Shown here piece by piece: positions 44,183 through 53,182 of a stretch of DNA of 64,000 nt (position 1 is the stretch's first letter; every line of letters starts with the position of its first letter). The notes below the pieces were generated by a model. It saw only the letters and a program-made list of their open reading frames with translations. It had not been told where the DNA came from and searched no databases. The stretch covers positions 992,001-1,056,000 of the forward strand of contig CAVWQP010000009.1 in the NCBI GenBank assembly GCA_963757125.1. The letters are read 5' to 3'. The position numbers and the translations under genes are program-made. Source of the DNA: CAVVSD01 sp963757125. GTDB lineage: Bacteria; Actinomycetota; Thermoleophilia; Solirubrobacterales; Solirubrobacteraceae.

Positions 44183-45082
44183 GTGTTCGTCCGCCCACTC
44201 CGCCAGCTGGTCGCACTCTCCTGCGCCGCCGTCCTGCTCATCGGGTGTGGCGAGGCGGTGGGTGGAGGCAAGGGATCCGTCTCCGTCGCCATCACGAAGG
44301 ACTTCGGCGCCCAGGCGGTCGTGTCGGCTCCGCCGGTCGGCGTGAACGGCTCTACCTCCCTCCTGGAGGTGCTCGACCGCGTGACCGACACGCGCGAGGG
44401 CACGAAGTCGATCACCTCGATCGACGGCGTCGACGGCGCGTGGCGCCTCTGGGTCAACGGCGTGCGCGTGGGCAACGCGGGCAAGGCCAAGGTGCGCCCG
44501 GGCGACCGCGTCTGGCTCGACCTCCCGGGCGCGGGCGTCACGGCGTCGGTGCCGGCGGTCACCGGATCGTTCCCCGAGCCGTTCCTGCACGGCACCGGGG
44601 GCAAGCGGATCCCCACGCGAGTCGAGTGCACCGTGCCGTCGAGCACCGCCTGCAACGCGACGGCGAAGCGCCTCACCGCCCTGGGCGTCGTCGCCGCGCG
44701 CGGCGGCATCAACGCGGGCACGAACGACGAGACGATCCGTGTCCTCGTCGGGACCTGGAACCAGCTGCGCGCGGAGCGCGACGAGGCGGTCGGGCGCGTC
44801 GACAAGGGACCGCAGGCGAGCGGGATCTGGGCCCGCTTCAGCGCCGACGGCAAGAGCCTCCACGTGCTCGATGCCCAGGGCGCCACGGCCGACACGCTCG
44901 GCGCCGGCACGGGCCTCGTGGCGGCCACGAAGATCGACCTCCGCGATCCCGTCTGGTTCGTCACCGGGACCGACGACGCCGGGGTCGAGGCGGCCGCCGG
45001 GGCACTCGACGAGGCCACGCTGACGACGGGCTACTCGCTCGCCGTGCACGACGATCGCGGCGTCGCGGTCCCCGCCCGCTGA
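44183..45082 (+). CDS. Lipoprotein with DUF4430-like domain
   Basis: 299 residues. Lipobox LLIGC near residue 22 marks a membrane-anchored lipoprotein. Residues about 55-115 (GSTSLLEVLDRVTDTREGTKSI ... AWRLWVNGVRVGNAGKAKVRPGDRVWLDL) follow the DUF4430 pattern found in transcobalamin-like proteins and other ligand-binding modules. The C-terminal ~170 residues are unassigned. The start is GTG 44183. Lying back to back with the cobalamin adenosyltransferase, a corrinoid link is possible but unproven. Confidence 0.7.
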   Translation: MFVRPLRQLVALSCAAVLLIGCGEAVGGGKGSVSVAITKDFGAQAVVSAPPVGVNGSTSLLEVLDRVTDTREGTKSITSIDGVDGAWRLWVNGVRVGNAGKAKVRPGDRVWLDLPGAGVTASVPAVTGSFPEPFLHGTGGKRIPTRVECTVPSSTACNATAKRLTALGVVAARGGINAGTNDETIRVLVGTWNQLRAERDEAVGRVDKGPQASGIWARFSADGKSLHVLDAQGATADTLGAGTGLVAATKIDLRDPVWFVTGTDDAGVEAAAGALDEATLTTGYSLAVHDDRGVAVPAR

Positions 45083-45104
45083 GTCAGGTACCGTCCCGGG
45101 CCGC

Positions 45105-46193
45105 ATGCGGGTCGGCGTTCCGAAGGAGAGGGCGGACGGGGAGCGGCGCGTCGGGCTCGTACCCGAGGTGATCCGCAAGCTCGTCGCGCGCGATCTCGAG
45201 GTCGTCGTGGAGTCCGGCGCGGGGGAGGGGGCGATGCTCCCCGACGCGGCGTTCACCGACGCGGGCGCCACGATCGGCGACCCGTGGAGCGCCGACGTGG
45301 TGGTGAAGGTGTCGCCGCCGAGCCCCGAGGAGATCGCCAAGCTGACCGGCGACTCCGTGCTCGTCGGCTTCCTCGCGCCGCGCACGCGCGCGGACGTGCT
45401 CGAGGCCCTCGCGGGCGCGGGCGTGACGGCCTTCGCGATGGAGTCGATCCCGCGCATCTCGCGCGCGCAGTCGATGGACGCTCTGTCGAGCCAGTCCAAC
45501 GTCTCCGGCTACAAGGCGGTGCTCGTCGCGGCGACGGAGATCGGGCGCTTCTACCCGATGCTCATGACCGCTGCCGGGACGATCCCGCCGGCCAAGGTGC
45601 TCGTGCTCGGCGCGGGCGTCGCGGGGCTGCAGGCGATCGCCACGGCGCGGCGGCTGGGCGCGGTCGTCACCGGCTACGACGTGCGCAGCGCGGTCGCCGA
45701 GCAGGTCCAGTCGCTCGGCGCGACGTTCCTCGAGCTCGAGGCCGGCAAGGGCGCCGAGGGCGAGGGCGGGTACGCGCGCGAGCTGACCGAGGAGGAGCGC
45801 GCGGCGCAGCAGGCCGAGCTGACCGAGGCGATCACGGGCTTCGACGTCGTCATCACGACCGCGCTGGTGCCCGGGCGACCGGCGCCGCGCCTGGTGACCG
45901 CCGAGGCGGTGAAGGGGATGCGGCCGGGCAGCGTCATCGTCGATCTCGCCGGCGAGGCGGGCGGCAACTGCGAGCTGACCGAGCCGGGGCAGACCGTCGT
46001 GCGCGAGGACGTCACGATCGTCTCGCCGCTGAACCTGCCGGCGACCATGCCCGAGCACGCCTCCGCGCTCTACGCGCGCAACGTGCAGTCGTTCCTGGAG
46101 CTCGTGACCGAGGACGGCGAGCTGAAGCTGGACTTCGACGACGAGGTCGTCAAGGGCGCCTGCGTGGTGCGCGGGGGAGAGGTGACCATCTGA
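45105..46193 (+). CDS. pntAA: NAD(P) transhydrogenase subunit alpha, NAD-binding part
   Basis: 362 residues. N-terminal alanine-dehydrogenase-like domain MRVGVPKERADGERRVGLVPEVIRKL; NAD site VLVLGAGVAGLQAIATARRLGA; SSQSNVSGYKAV and the mobile-loop region before ITTALVPGRPAPRLVT. It catalyses hydride transfer between NADH and NADP with PntB. The stop overlaps pntAB (TGATG). Confidence 0.95.
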   Translation: MRVGVPKERADGERRVGLVPEVIRKLVARDLEVVVESGAGEGAMLPDAAFTDAGATIGDPWSADVVVKVSPPSPEEIAKLTGDSVLVGFLAPRTRADVLEALAGAGVTAFAMESIPRISRAQSMDALSSQSNVSGYKAVLVAATEIGRFYPMLMTAAGTIPPAKVLVLGAGVAGLQAIATARRLGAVVTGYDVRSAVAEQVQSLGATFLELEAGKGAEGEGGYARELTEEERAAQQAELTEAITGFDVVITTALVPGRPAPRLVTAEAVKGMRPGSVIVDLAGEAGGNCELTEPGQTVVREDVTIVSPLNLPATMPEHASALYARNVQSFLELVTEDGELKLDFDDEVVKGACVVRGGEVTI

Positions 46194-46492
46194 TGGACAT
46201 CGTCACCGAGCTGGCGATCGTGGTCCTGGCGGGGTTCGTCGGGTTCCTGGTCATCTCCAAGGTCCCCAACACGCTGCACACGCCGCTCATGTCGGGCACG
46301 AACGCGATCCACGGGATCGTGCTGCTCGGCGGCCTGGTGCTCATCGGCGAGGCGGACGGGACGCTGACCAAGGTCCTGCTCGTCATCGCGATCGCGTTCG
46401 GGACGATCAACATCGTCGGCGGGTTCCTGGTCACCGACCGCATGCTGGAGATGTTCAAGGGCAAGAAGCGCGCGCCGGACGAGGACGGCTGA
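46193..46492 (+). CDS. pntAB: NAD(P) transhydrogenase subunit alpha, membrane part
   Basis: 99 residues with three or four helices: GFVGFLVISKVPNTLHTPLMSGTNAIHGIVLLGG is diagnostic. It forms part of the proton channel. Split alpha subunits (PntAA + PntAB) are normal in actinobacteria. Overlaps pntB by one base (TGATG). Confidence 0.95.
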   Translation: MDIVTELAIVVLAGFVGFLVISKVPNTLHTPLMSGTNAIHGIVLLGGLVLIGEADGTLTKVLLVIAIAFGTINIVGGFLVTDRMLEMFKGKKRAPDEDG

Positions 46493-47880
46493 TGGACAGC
46501 GACGTCATCAACCTCCTCTACATCGTCGCCTTCAGCCTCTTCATCATCGGCCTGGCGCAGCTGACGTCGCCGACGACGGCGGTGCGCGGCAACCGCACCG
46601 CCGCGGTCGGCATGGCCGTCGCGGTGATCGCGACGCTGCTGCGCGAGGACACCGGCAACTGGGGCCTCATCGCCCTGGGCATCGTGATCGGCACGGCCAT
46701 CGGGGTCCCGGCCGCGCGCAACGTGAAGATGACCGCCATGCCGCAGATGGTGGCCCTGTTCAACGGGGTCGGCGGCGGGGCGATCGCGCTCATCGCGTGG
46801 TCGGAGTTCCGCGAGCGCGGCGGCGACCTGACCGACCTGGAGGTCGGCATCCCGCTCGTGTTCGCCGCGATCGTCGGGTCGATCTCCTTCTGGGGCTCGA
46901 ACATCGCGTTCGGCAAGCTGCAGGAGCTCATCTCGGGCCGGCCGCTGAAGCTGCCCGGCGGCGTGTTCATCAACGGAGCGCTGCTGCTCATCGCGATCGC
47001 CGCTGGCGTCGTGATGCTGGCCGGCTCGGACAGCGAGCTCGTCTTCATCGTCCTGCTCGTCGCCGCCGGCGCGCTCGGCGTGCTGGCGGTGCTGCCGATC
47101 GGCGGCGCGGACATGCCCGTCGTCATCTCCACCCTGAACGCGTTCACGGGGTTGAGCGCGGCGGCCGCGGGCGTCGCGCTGGACAACACCGCGCTCATCG
47201 TCGCGGGCATGCTCGTCGGCGCGAGCGGCACGATCCTCACCGACCAGATGGCCAAGGCGATGAACCGCTCGATCGCGTCCGTCCTGCTGGGCGGCTTCGG
47301 CGGCGCCACCGCGGCGATCGCCGGGCCCGGCGGCGCCGAGGACGGCCGCATCGTGCGCTCCACCAGCGCCGCCGACGCAGCGATCCAGCTCGCCTACGCG
47401 CGCAAGGTCGTCGTCGTCCCCGGCTACGGCATGGCGGTCGCGCAGGCCCAGCACGCCGTGCGCGAGATGGCCAAGGCGCTCGAGAAGCGCGGGGTCGAGG
47501 TCACCTACGCGATCCACCCCGTCGCCGGGCGGATGCCGGGGCACATGAACGTCCTGCTGGCCGAGGCCGACGTCCCCTACGACCAGCTCAAGGAGATGGA
47601 CGACGCCAACCCCGAGTTCTCGCGCACGGACGTGTCGCTCATCATCGGCGCCAACGACGTCACGAACCCGGACGCCCGCAACAAGGCCGACAGCCCCATC
47701 TACGGCATGCCGATCCTCAACGTCGACGACTCGCGGTCGGTCATCGTGCTCAAGCGCTCCATGAACAGCGGCTTCGCCGGCATCGACAACCCGCTCTTCT
47801 ACAACGAGAAGACGGCGATGCTCTTCGGCGACGCGAAGTCCAGCGTGAGCGAGATCACGGGCGAACTCAGCGAGTTGTGA
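46492..47880 (+). CDS. pntB: NAD(P) transhydrogenase subunit beta
   Basis: 462 residues: eight or nine helices (to about residue 265), then the NADP domain with GYGMAVAQAQHAVREM, HPVAGRMPGHMNVLLAEADVPYD, GANDVTNPDARNKADSPIYGMPILNV and the C-terminal FYNEKTAMLFGDAK. It couples proton entry to NADPH formation. The stop overlaps the methyltransferase GTG. Confidence 0.96.
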   Translation: MDSDVINLLYIVAFSLFIIGLAQLTSPTTAVRGNRTAAVGMAVAVIATLLREDTGNWGLIALGIVIGTAIGVPAARNVKMTAMPQMVALFNGVGGGAIALIAWSEFRERGGDLTDLEVGIPLVFAAIVGSISFWGSNIAFGKLQELISGRPLKLPGGVFINGALLLIAIAAGVVMLAGSDSELVFIVLLVAAGALGVLAVLPIGGADMPVVISTLNAFTGLSAAAAGVALDNTALIVAGMLVGASGTILTDQMAKAMNRSIASVLLGGFGGATAAIAGPGGAEDGRIVRSTSAADAAIQLAYARKVVVVPGYGMAVAQAQHAVREMAKALEKRGVEVTYAIHPVAGRMPGHMNVLLAEADVPYDQLKEMDDANPEFSRTDVSLIIGANDVTNPDARNKADSPIYGMPILNVDDSRSVIVLKRSMNSGFAGIDNPLFYNEKTAMLFGDAKSSVSEITGELSEL

Positions 47881-48668
47881 GCGACCTCAACCGGGCGTGG
47901 TGGGACGAGCGCGTCCCGCTCCACACGACGAGCGACTTCTACGACGTCGACGGCTTCCTCGCCGGCGCGACCGCGCTGCGCCCGTTCGAGGCCGAGGAGC
48001 TCGGCGACGTCCGCGGGCTCTCGCTCGTGCACCTGCAGTGCCACTTCGGCCTGGACACGCTGTCGTGGGCGCGGCTGGGCGCGCAGGTCACCGGGCTGGA
48101 CTTCTCCGCGCCCGCGATGGAGGCCGCCGCCGACCTCACCGAGCGCGCCGGCCTGCAGGCGGAGTGGGTGGTCAGCGACGTCATGCGCGCGGACGAGGCG
48201 CTGGGCGGGCGCCGGTTCGACGTCGTCTACACCGGCATCGGCTCGCTGGCCTGGCTCGAGGACCTCGACCGCTGGGCGGACGTCGTGACCTCGCTGCTCG
48301 CCCCGGGCGGGCGCCTCTACCTCGTCGAGTTCCACCCGATCACCGAGATCTTCGGCGACGACGACCTGACGATCGAGAACGACTACTTCCACCAGGGCCC
48401 GCGGGACTGGCCCGAGGAGGCGGGCACGTACACCGACGCCGAGGCGACCACCGTGCACAACACCACGGAGGAATGGGCGCATCCGATCGGGAAGGTCGTC
48501 AGCACGCTCGCCGCCCGCGACCTGCGGATCGAGTTCCTCCACGAGTACGACTACACGCTGTACCCGCGCTGGCCGCAGCTCCGCCGCGAGAGCGGGGGGA
48601 TCTACCGCTTCCCGCCCGAGGTGCCGTCGCTGCCGCTGCTGTACTCGCTCGTCGCGCGTGCGGCCTGA
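47877..48668 (+). CDS. Class I SAM-dependent methyltransferase
   Basis: 263 residues. Motif I LSLVHLQCHFGLDTLSWARLGAQVTGLDFS, motif II-like RFDVVYTGIGSLAWL, then LLAPGGRLYLVEFHP. The early WWDERVPLH and later NDYFHQGP resemble a known actinobacterial subfamily without an assigned substrate. GTG 47877 overlaps pntB, so it is probably expressed with the transhydrogenase. Confidence 0.87.
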   Translation: MSDLNRAWWDERVPLHTTSDFYDVDGFLAGATALRPFEAEELGDVRGLSLVHLQCHFGLDTLSWARLGAQVTGLDFSAPAMEAAADLTERAGLQAEWVVSDVMRADEALGGRRFDVVYTGIGSLAWLEDLDRWADVVTSLLAPGGRLYLVEFHPITEIFGDDDLTIENDYFHQGPRDWPEEAGTYTDAEATTVHNTTEEWAHPIGKVVSTLAARDLRIEFLHEYDYTLYPRWPQLRRESGGIYRFPPEVPSLPLLYSLVARAA

Positions 48669-48669
48669 G

Positions 48670-48900
48670 TCACTGCTTGTGATCGTGCATGCCCGACCAC
48701 GGGATGCCCGGACCGCCCCGGAACCCGATGCCCGCCGCGGTGACGGCACCGAGCAGCATCCCGTAGGAGGCGATGCCGTCGACGAGGCCCGATCCGATGC
48801 CCAGGCCGATGCTCGTCGCGGCCACGGCGATGCCGCGCCAGGGCACGTTCGGCGGCTCGCGTCGCGGGCGCTGCGGTCGGTTGTCGATCAGGAGCAGCAT
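48670..48900 (-). CDS. Small membrane protein
   Basis: 76 residues: basic N-terminus (MLLLIDNRPQRPRREPPNVPWRG), then two hydrophobic Gly-rich helices (IAVAATSIGLGIGSGLV; ASYGMLLGAVTAAGIGF) and a hydrophilic tail MHDHKQ. Convergent with the methyltransferase, ending 2 nt from it. Family unknown. Confidence 0.6.
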   Translation of the reverse strand: MLLLIDNRPQRPRREPPNVPWRGIAVAATSIGLGIGSGLVDGIASYGMLLGAVTAAGIGFRGGPGIPWSGMHDHKQ

Positions 48901-49017
48901 CGACAGGGGGAGGGTACCTCGCGGCCGGACCGTCGGGTGCAGGACGTACCCTTGCGCAACTTCGCCCGCGGCACGGGGTTGCGAACCGCGTCCCGCCGCC
49001 CCCTGCCCCTGGAGACC

Positions 49018-50790
49018 ATGCGTCGTCGCCTGCCCCTGTTCGTGCTCCTCCTCGCCCTGGCCGTGCCCGCGTCCGCGCAGGCGGCCACGTTCCCGGGCGA
49101 TCCGATCGACGGCCCCGCGGCCGGGCTGAAGGTCGCCGACCTGGACCTCGCGCGCGACGGGACCGGCGGCGTCGCCTACGTGCGTCCCGAGGGGGTCTTC
49201 GTCTCGCGCTTCATCGGCGGCAAGTTCCAGGCGCCCGAGGGCCTCGGCCCGGGTGGCGCCGGGGCCGGCGCGGCGGTCGCCGCGGGCAGCAACGGGCGCC
49301 TCGCGGTCGTCTTCTCCAGCGGCGGGCTCATCTACGCGAGCCTGAAGGTCGCCGGCGACCAGCCCTGGGGCGCGCCGGTGCTGCTCGGCGCGGGCACCGA
49401 CCCGGCGGCCGACATGTCGATCAACAACGTGGCGTACGCGACGTTCACGCAGGCGGGGAACGTCGTCGTCGCGCGCCTGGACCGGCGGACGAACGCGTGG
49501 GCGCTGGTCCCGGTCCCGGCCGACGTCGAGCCCGGCGCGAACGCGGGCACTGGCGTGCTGCGCTCGAAGGTCGCCGTGAGCGCGGACGGCGTGGGGATCA
49601 TCACGTGGGGCGAGCAGGGCGTCGACGGCCGCACGCACGTCCTCGCGCGCAAGGTCTTCGGGCTGAGCCTGTCGACCGCACCGCAGGACCTCACGCTCCC
49701 CACCGGCGGCTCGGCGGACACGCCGGACGTCGACGCCGAGGACGACTCGAGCTTCGCGTGGGTGACGTTCCGGCAGACGATCGACGGCGTGTCGCGCACG
49801 CTCGCCCGCCGCCAGCGCGGGACGGCGTTCGACGACGCGGTCTTCACCGACGGCGGCAACGCCGCCGTGGACCCGCGCGTGGCCATCAGCGGCCGCGGCG
49901 AGGGGCTGCTGACGTCGACGGGCGGCGCGAGCGGCATCGGCGGCATCCTGCACAACGATCTCCTGGGCAACGCGTTCGGCATCGGCCCCGGCGGCGGGAC
50001 GCTGACCGCTCCGGCGATGGCGGAGAACAGCGACGGCATGATCGCCTTCGCGCAGCCGGGCGGCATCGGGCTGCGGCAGTTCGACGCCGGCGCCGCGCTG
50101 CCCGACGTGGCGCTCACCCGGGCCGAGCTCGGCCCCGTGGACGTCGACGGCGGCCTGCAGGCGGAGGTCGACCGCGCGAACGACGGCATCGTCGTCTGGA
50201 CCCAGGGCTCGGCGGCGGCGCGCACGCTCGTCGCCGGCTACGCCGACCGTGCGCCGCTGGCGTTCGCGCTGTCCTCCGGGACCGGCTGGCGCAACCCCGC
50301 GAGCGAGGCCGCGCCGCTGCGCTGGGCGCCTGCGTTCGAGCTGTGGGGCCCGGTGACCTACACGGTGCTGATCGGCAACACGCCCGTCGGCCAGTCCACG
50401 AACAACGTCTTCCGCGCGACCGCCCCACTGCCCGAGGGGCGGCGCACGTGGCGGGTCGTCGCGACCGACATCCGCGGCCAGTCGACGCGCTCGAAGTCCA
50501 AGACCGTGCGCATCGACATGACGCCCCCGCGCCTCACGGTGCGGGTCGAGCGCGAGGGCACCTCCTCGAAGATCCGCTGGAGCGCGCGCGACGTCCCGCG
50601 CCCGCTGGGCAACTCGGGCTTCTCGCGCGTGCGCGTCGACTTCGGGGACGGCTCCGAGGGCCGCACCGTGCGGTCGAGCAAGGGGACGGTGTCGCACCGC
50701 TACAAGCGCAGCGCCACGCTGCGCGTCATCGCCATCGACAAGGCGGGCAACCAGACGGTCGTGGAGCGCCCGGTGACCCGCCGGAAGTGA
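49018..50790 (+). CDS. Secreted protein with propeller-like repeats and C-terminal PKD-like domain
   Basis: 590 residues. Signal peptide MRRRLPLFVLLLALAVPASAQA. A long region of weak repeats follows (LDLARDGTGGVAYVRPEGV, VAAGSNGRLAVVFSSGGLI, VAVSADGVGIITWGEQG, VAISGRGEGLLTSTGG), suggesting a beta-propeller. The C-terminal ~180 residues look like Ig/PKD-type sandwiches (TPPRLTVRVEREGTSSKIRWSARD; RVDFGDGSEGRTVRSSKGTVSHRYK). An extracellular or surface role is likely. GGAG lies before the ATG. The stop overlaps the folP GTG. Confidence 0.75.
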   Translation: MRRRLPLFVLLLALAVPASAQAATFPGDPIDGPAAGLKVADLDLARDGTGGVAYVRPEGVFVSRFIGGKFQAPEGLGPGGAGAGAAVAAGSNGRLAVVFSSGGLIYASLKVAGDQPWGAPVLLGAGTDPAADMSINNVAYATFTQAGNVVVARLDRRTNAWALVPVPADVEPGANAGTGVLRSKVAVSADGVGIITWGEQGVDGRTHVLARKVFGLSLSTAPQDLTLPTGGSADTPDVDAEDDSSFAWVTFRQTIDGVSRTLARRQRGTAFDDAVFTDGGNAAVDPRVAISGRGEGLLTSTGGASGIGGILHNDLLGNAFGIGPGGGTLTAPAMAENSDGMIAFAQPGGIGLRQFDAGAALPDVALTRAELGPVDVDGGLQAEVDRANDGIVVWTQGSAAARTLVAGYADRAPLAFALSSGTGWRNPASEAAPLRWAPAFELWGPVTYTVLIGNTPVGQSTNNVFRATAPLPEGRRTWRVVATDIRGQSTRSKSKTVRIDMTPPRLTVRVEREGTSSKIRWSARDVPRPLGNSGFSRVRVDFGDGSEGRTVRSSKGTVSHRYKRSATLRVIAIDKAGNQTVVERPVTRRK

Positions 50791-51719
50791 TCGCCCCGCG
50801 CCGTGAGCTGCACGCCCGCGGGCGCGTCCTCGTCCTGGGCGGGCCGGGCGAGCCCCCGGCGCTCATGGGCATCCTCAACGCGACGCCGGACTCGTTCTCC
50901 GACGGTCCCGGCGAGCGCACGTTCGAGGCGCGGATGAGCCGGGCCCGGGAGCTCGTCGCGGCGGGCGCGCGCATCATCGACATCGGCGGGGAGTCCAACG
51001 TGACGAACCGTCCCGCGGTGGACGCCGACGAGGAGATCGAGCGCGTCGTGCCGGTCGTCGAGTCGGTGTGCGCGCTGTCGGAGGACGTCGTCGTGTCGGT
51101 CGACACCTACAAGCCCGCCGTGGCGGAGGCGGCCGTCGCCGCCGGCGCGTCGATCGTCAACGACATCAGCGGCCTGCGCGACCCGGGGCTCGCCGACGTG
51201 TGCGCGCGCACGGGCGCCGCGCTCGTCCTCATGCACACGCGGACGGCGCCGAAGTCCAAGCTGCTCGACCCGGATCTCTACGACGACGTCGTCGAGGACG
51301 TCATCGGCTTCCTGCGCGAGCGGATGGACGTCGCCGCGTCGCGCGGGGTCGGCGCGGAGCAGATCCTGCTCGATCCGGGCCCCGACTTCGCCAAGACCCC
51401 GGCGCAGACGCTCGAGGTGCTGGCGCGCCTGGAGGAGCTGCACGTGCTCGAGCGCCCGATCCTGCTGGCGATCTCGCGCAAGGACGCCCTCGGCGCGCTC
51501 ACCGGCCGCGGGCCGCGCGAGCGTCTGGCCGGGACGCTGGCGGCGCTCGGCGACGGCGCCGACCGCGGGGCGCACATGGCGCGCATCCACGACGTCCGCG
51601 AGGCCGCCGACTTCCTCGCCGTCCGCGGTGCGCTGCGGGGCCAGCTCGAGGTGCAACGCGACCTGCATCTCCCCGAGGACCTGCGCCGGGTGGCGCCGTC
51701 CGACGGACCCGGCAGGTAG
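50787..51719 (+). CDS. folP: Dihydropteroate synthase family protein
   Basis: 310 residues, TIM barrel. Pterin-site signatures present but altered: MGILNATPDSFSDG, DIGGESNVTNRPAVDADEEI (normally GGESTRPG), VSVDTYKPAVAEAA, NDISGLRDP, LMHTR, LDPGPDFAKT, LAISRKDALG, RGAHMARIHDV. It should condense a pterin pyrophosphate with p-aminobenzoate, but the variant substrate loops leave room for a related function. The GTG overlaps the preceding stop. Confidence 0.85.
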   Translation: MIAPRRELHARGRVLVLGGPGEPPALMGILNATPDSFSDGPGERTFEARMSRARELVAAGARIIDIGGESNVTNRPAVDADEEIERVVPVVESVCALSEDVVVSVDTYKPAVAEAAVAAGASIVNDISGLRDPGLADVCARTGAALVLMHTRTAPKSKLLDPDLYDDVVEDVIGFLRERMDVAASRGVGAEQILLDPGPDFAKTPAQTLEVLARLEELHVLERPILLAISRKDALGALTGRGPRERLAGTLAALGDGADRGAHMARIHDVREAADFLAVRGALRGQLEVQRDLHLPEDLRRVAPSDGPGR

Positions 51720-51803
51720 CCTGCGACGTGCAGGGGTCGCCTGCCGCTGTCCCACGCGGCTGGACGCCCACGACCCGTTCCAACACCTTCAGGAGGATCC
51801 CCC

Positions 51804-53174
51804 ATGGCAGTTCTCACCCGCTCGGCGCTCGAGTCCAGTCCGCTCGCCGACCTTCACGAGATCGCCTCCGAGCTCGGCATCGACGGCTTCCGCCGGCTCC
51901 GCAAGGCCGCGCTCGTCGAGGCCATCCTCGGCCGCCAGGACCCCGACGGCCTCGCTGCCGCCGAGGAGCAGGAGGCGGCGGCCGCCGAGGCCGCGACGGA
52001 GACCGACACCGACACCGACACCGAGGCCGTGACGACGGACGACGACGGCACCGAGGTCGTCGCCGCCGCTCGCCCGCGCCGTTCCCGAGCCAAGGCGAAG
52101 CCCGCCGAGGAGGAGCCGGAGGAGCAGGAGGACGAGGACGACGACGACTCGCCCCGCCGCACCCGCCGCGGCGGGCGGGGCCGTGGCCGCCGCGTGCGCG
52201 ACTCGGACCCGGGGGAGGAGACGAAGGACGCGAAGGAGGCGAAGGAGCCTCGCGAGGCGCCGGCCGCCGACGCGACCGCCGAGGGCGTCGTCGACCTGCT
52301 CGGCAACGGCTCGGGCTTCCTGCGCGTCTCGCCGCCCGACCCCTCCGACGGCGACGTCTACATCTCCGCGGCGCAGGTGCGCCGCTGCGAGCTCGTCGAC
52401 GGCGACACCGTGACCGGCCCCGTGCGCGCCCCGCGGCGCTCGGAGCGCTACCCGTCGCTCGTCCGCGTCGACACGATCAACGGCCGCCCGGCCGACGAGG
52501 TCGCCGAGGGCACGCCCTTCGAGGAGCTCCCCGCCGCACTGCCGACGGAGCGCTTCGCGCTCGGCGGCGACGACCCCACCCTGGGCGCCATCGTCCACCT
52601 CACCCCGATCGGCAAGGGCTCGCGCGTGACGATCGCCGGGCCGTCGTTCGCGGGCAAGTCCGAAGCGCTGCGTCTGCTCGCGCTGGCGCTGCAGGCGCAG
52701 GAGGGCGTCGACGTGAGCGTCGTGCTCGCCGGCGTGCGCCCCGAGGAGCTCGCGGGCTGGACCGCCGACGGCATCGAGCCGCAGGTCTCGCTGTCGTTCT
52801 CGGCGTCCGCCGACGCCCGCGGCCAGGCCGTGGACCGCGCCGTCGACGCCGCCCGCCGCCAGGCCGCCCGCGGCGGCCACGCCGTGCTGCTCATCGACAC
52901 CCTCGACGGCCTGCCCGCCCTCACGGCGCGCAAGGCGCTGGGCGCCGCGCGCGCGATCAACGACGGCGGCTCGCTGACCGTCATCGCGACCGCGTCGGAG
53001 CCGCTGGGCGGGGAGACGACCGTCGTCGTCCTCGACCGCGCGCTGACGAGCACCGGGCGGTTCCCCGCGCTGGACCTCGCCGCGAGCGGGACGCTGCGCC
53101 CGGATCTCCTCGTCGGCGAGGAGGGCGCGCGCACGATCGCCGAGGCGCGCGCGAGCGCGCTGGGCGCGAAGTAA
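51804..53174 (+). CDS. rho: Rho-like ATPase, short and divergent
   Basis: 456 residues. Rho_N helix bundle (LADLHEIASELGIDGFRRLRKAALVEAIL), an acidic/basic low-complexity insert (about 50-155), a Rho-type cold-shock RNA-binding domain (GVVDLLGNGSGFLRVSPPDPSDGDVYISAAQVRRCELVDGDTV), then a RecA-like domain. The P-loop is GPSFAGKS instead of APPKAGKT, the usual LLIDERPEE is VVLAGVRPEE (catalytic Glu lost), and the EEFKGTGN secondary RNA site is absent; Walker B (VLLIDTLDG) and GRFPALD are kept. It may be a specialised paralogue or a degenerate Rho, so the symbol is provisional. AGGAGG precedes the ATG. Confidence 0.8.
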   Translation: MAVLTRSALESSPLADLHEIASELGIDGFRRLRKAALVEAILGRQDPDGLAAAEEQEAAAAEAATETDTDTDTEAVTTDDDGTEVVAAARPRRSRAKAKPAEEEPEEQEDEDDDDSPRRTRRGGRGRGRRVRDSDPGEETKDAKEAKEPREAPAADATAEGVVDLLGNGSGFLRVSPPDPSDGDVYISAAQVRRCELVDGDTVTGPVRAPRRSERYPSLVRVDTINGRPADEVAEGTPFEELPAALPTERFALGGDDPTLGAIVHLTPIGKGSRVTIAGPSFAGKSEALRLLALALQAQEGVDVSVVLAGVRPEELAGWTADGIEPQVSLSFSASADARGQAVDRAVDAARRQAARGGHAVLLIDTLDGLPALTARKALGAARAINDGGSLTVIATASEPLGGETTVVVLDRALTSTGRFPALDLAASGTLRPDLLVGEEGARTIAEARASALGAK

Positions 53175-53182
53175 CGAGGGCC

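Noticed and set aside
48901..50697. Long minus-strand frame through the secreted propeller gene
   Set aside because: Antisense shadow; only the last 76 codons (48670-48900) look like a protein.
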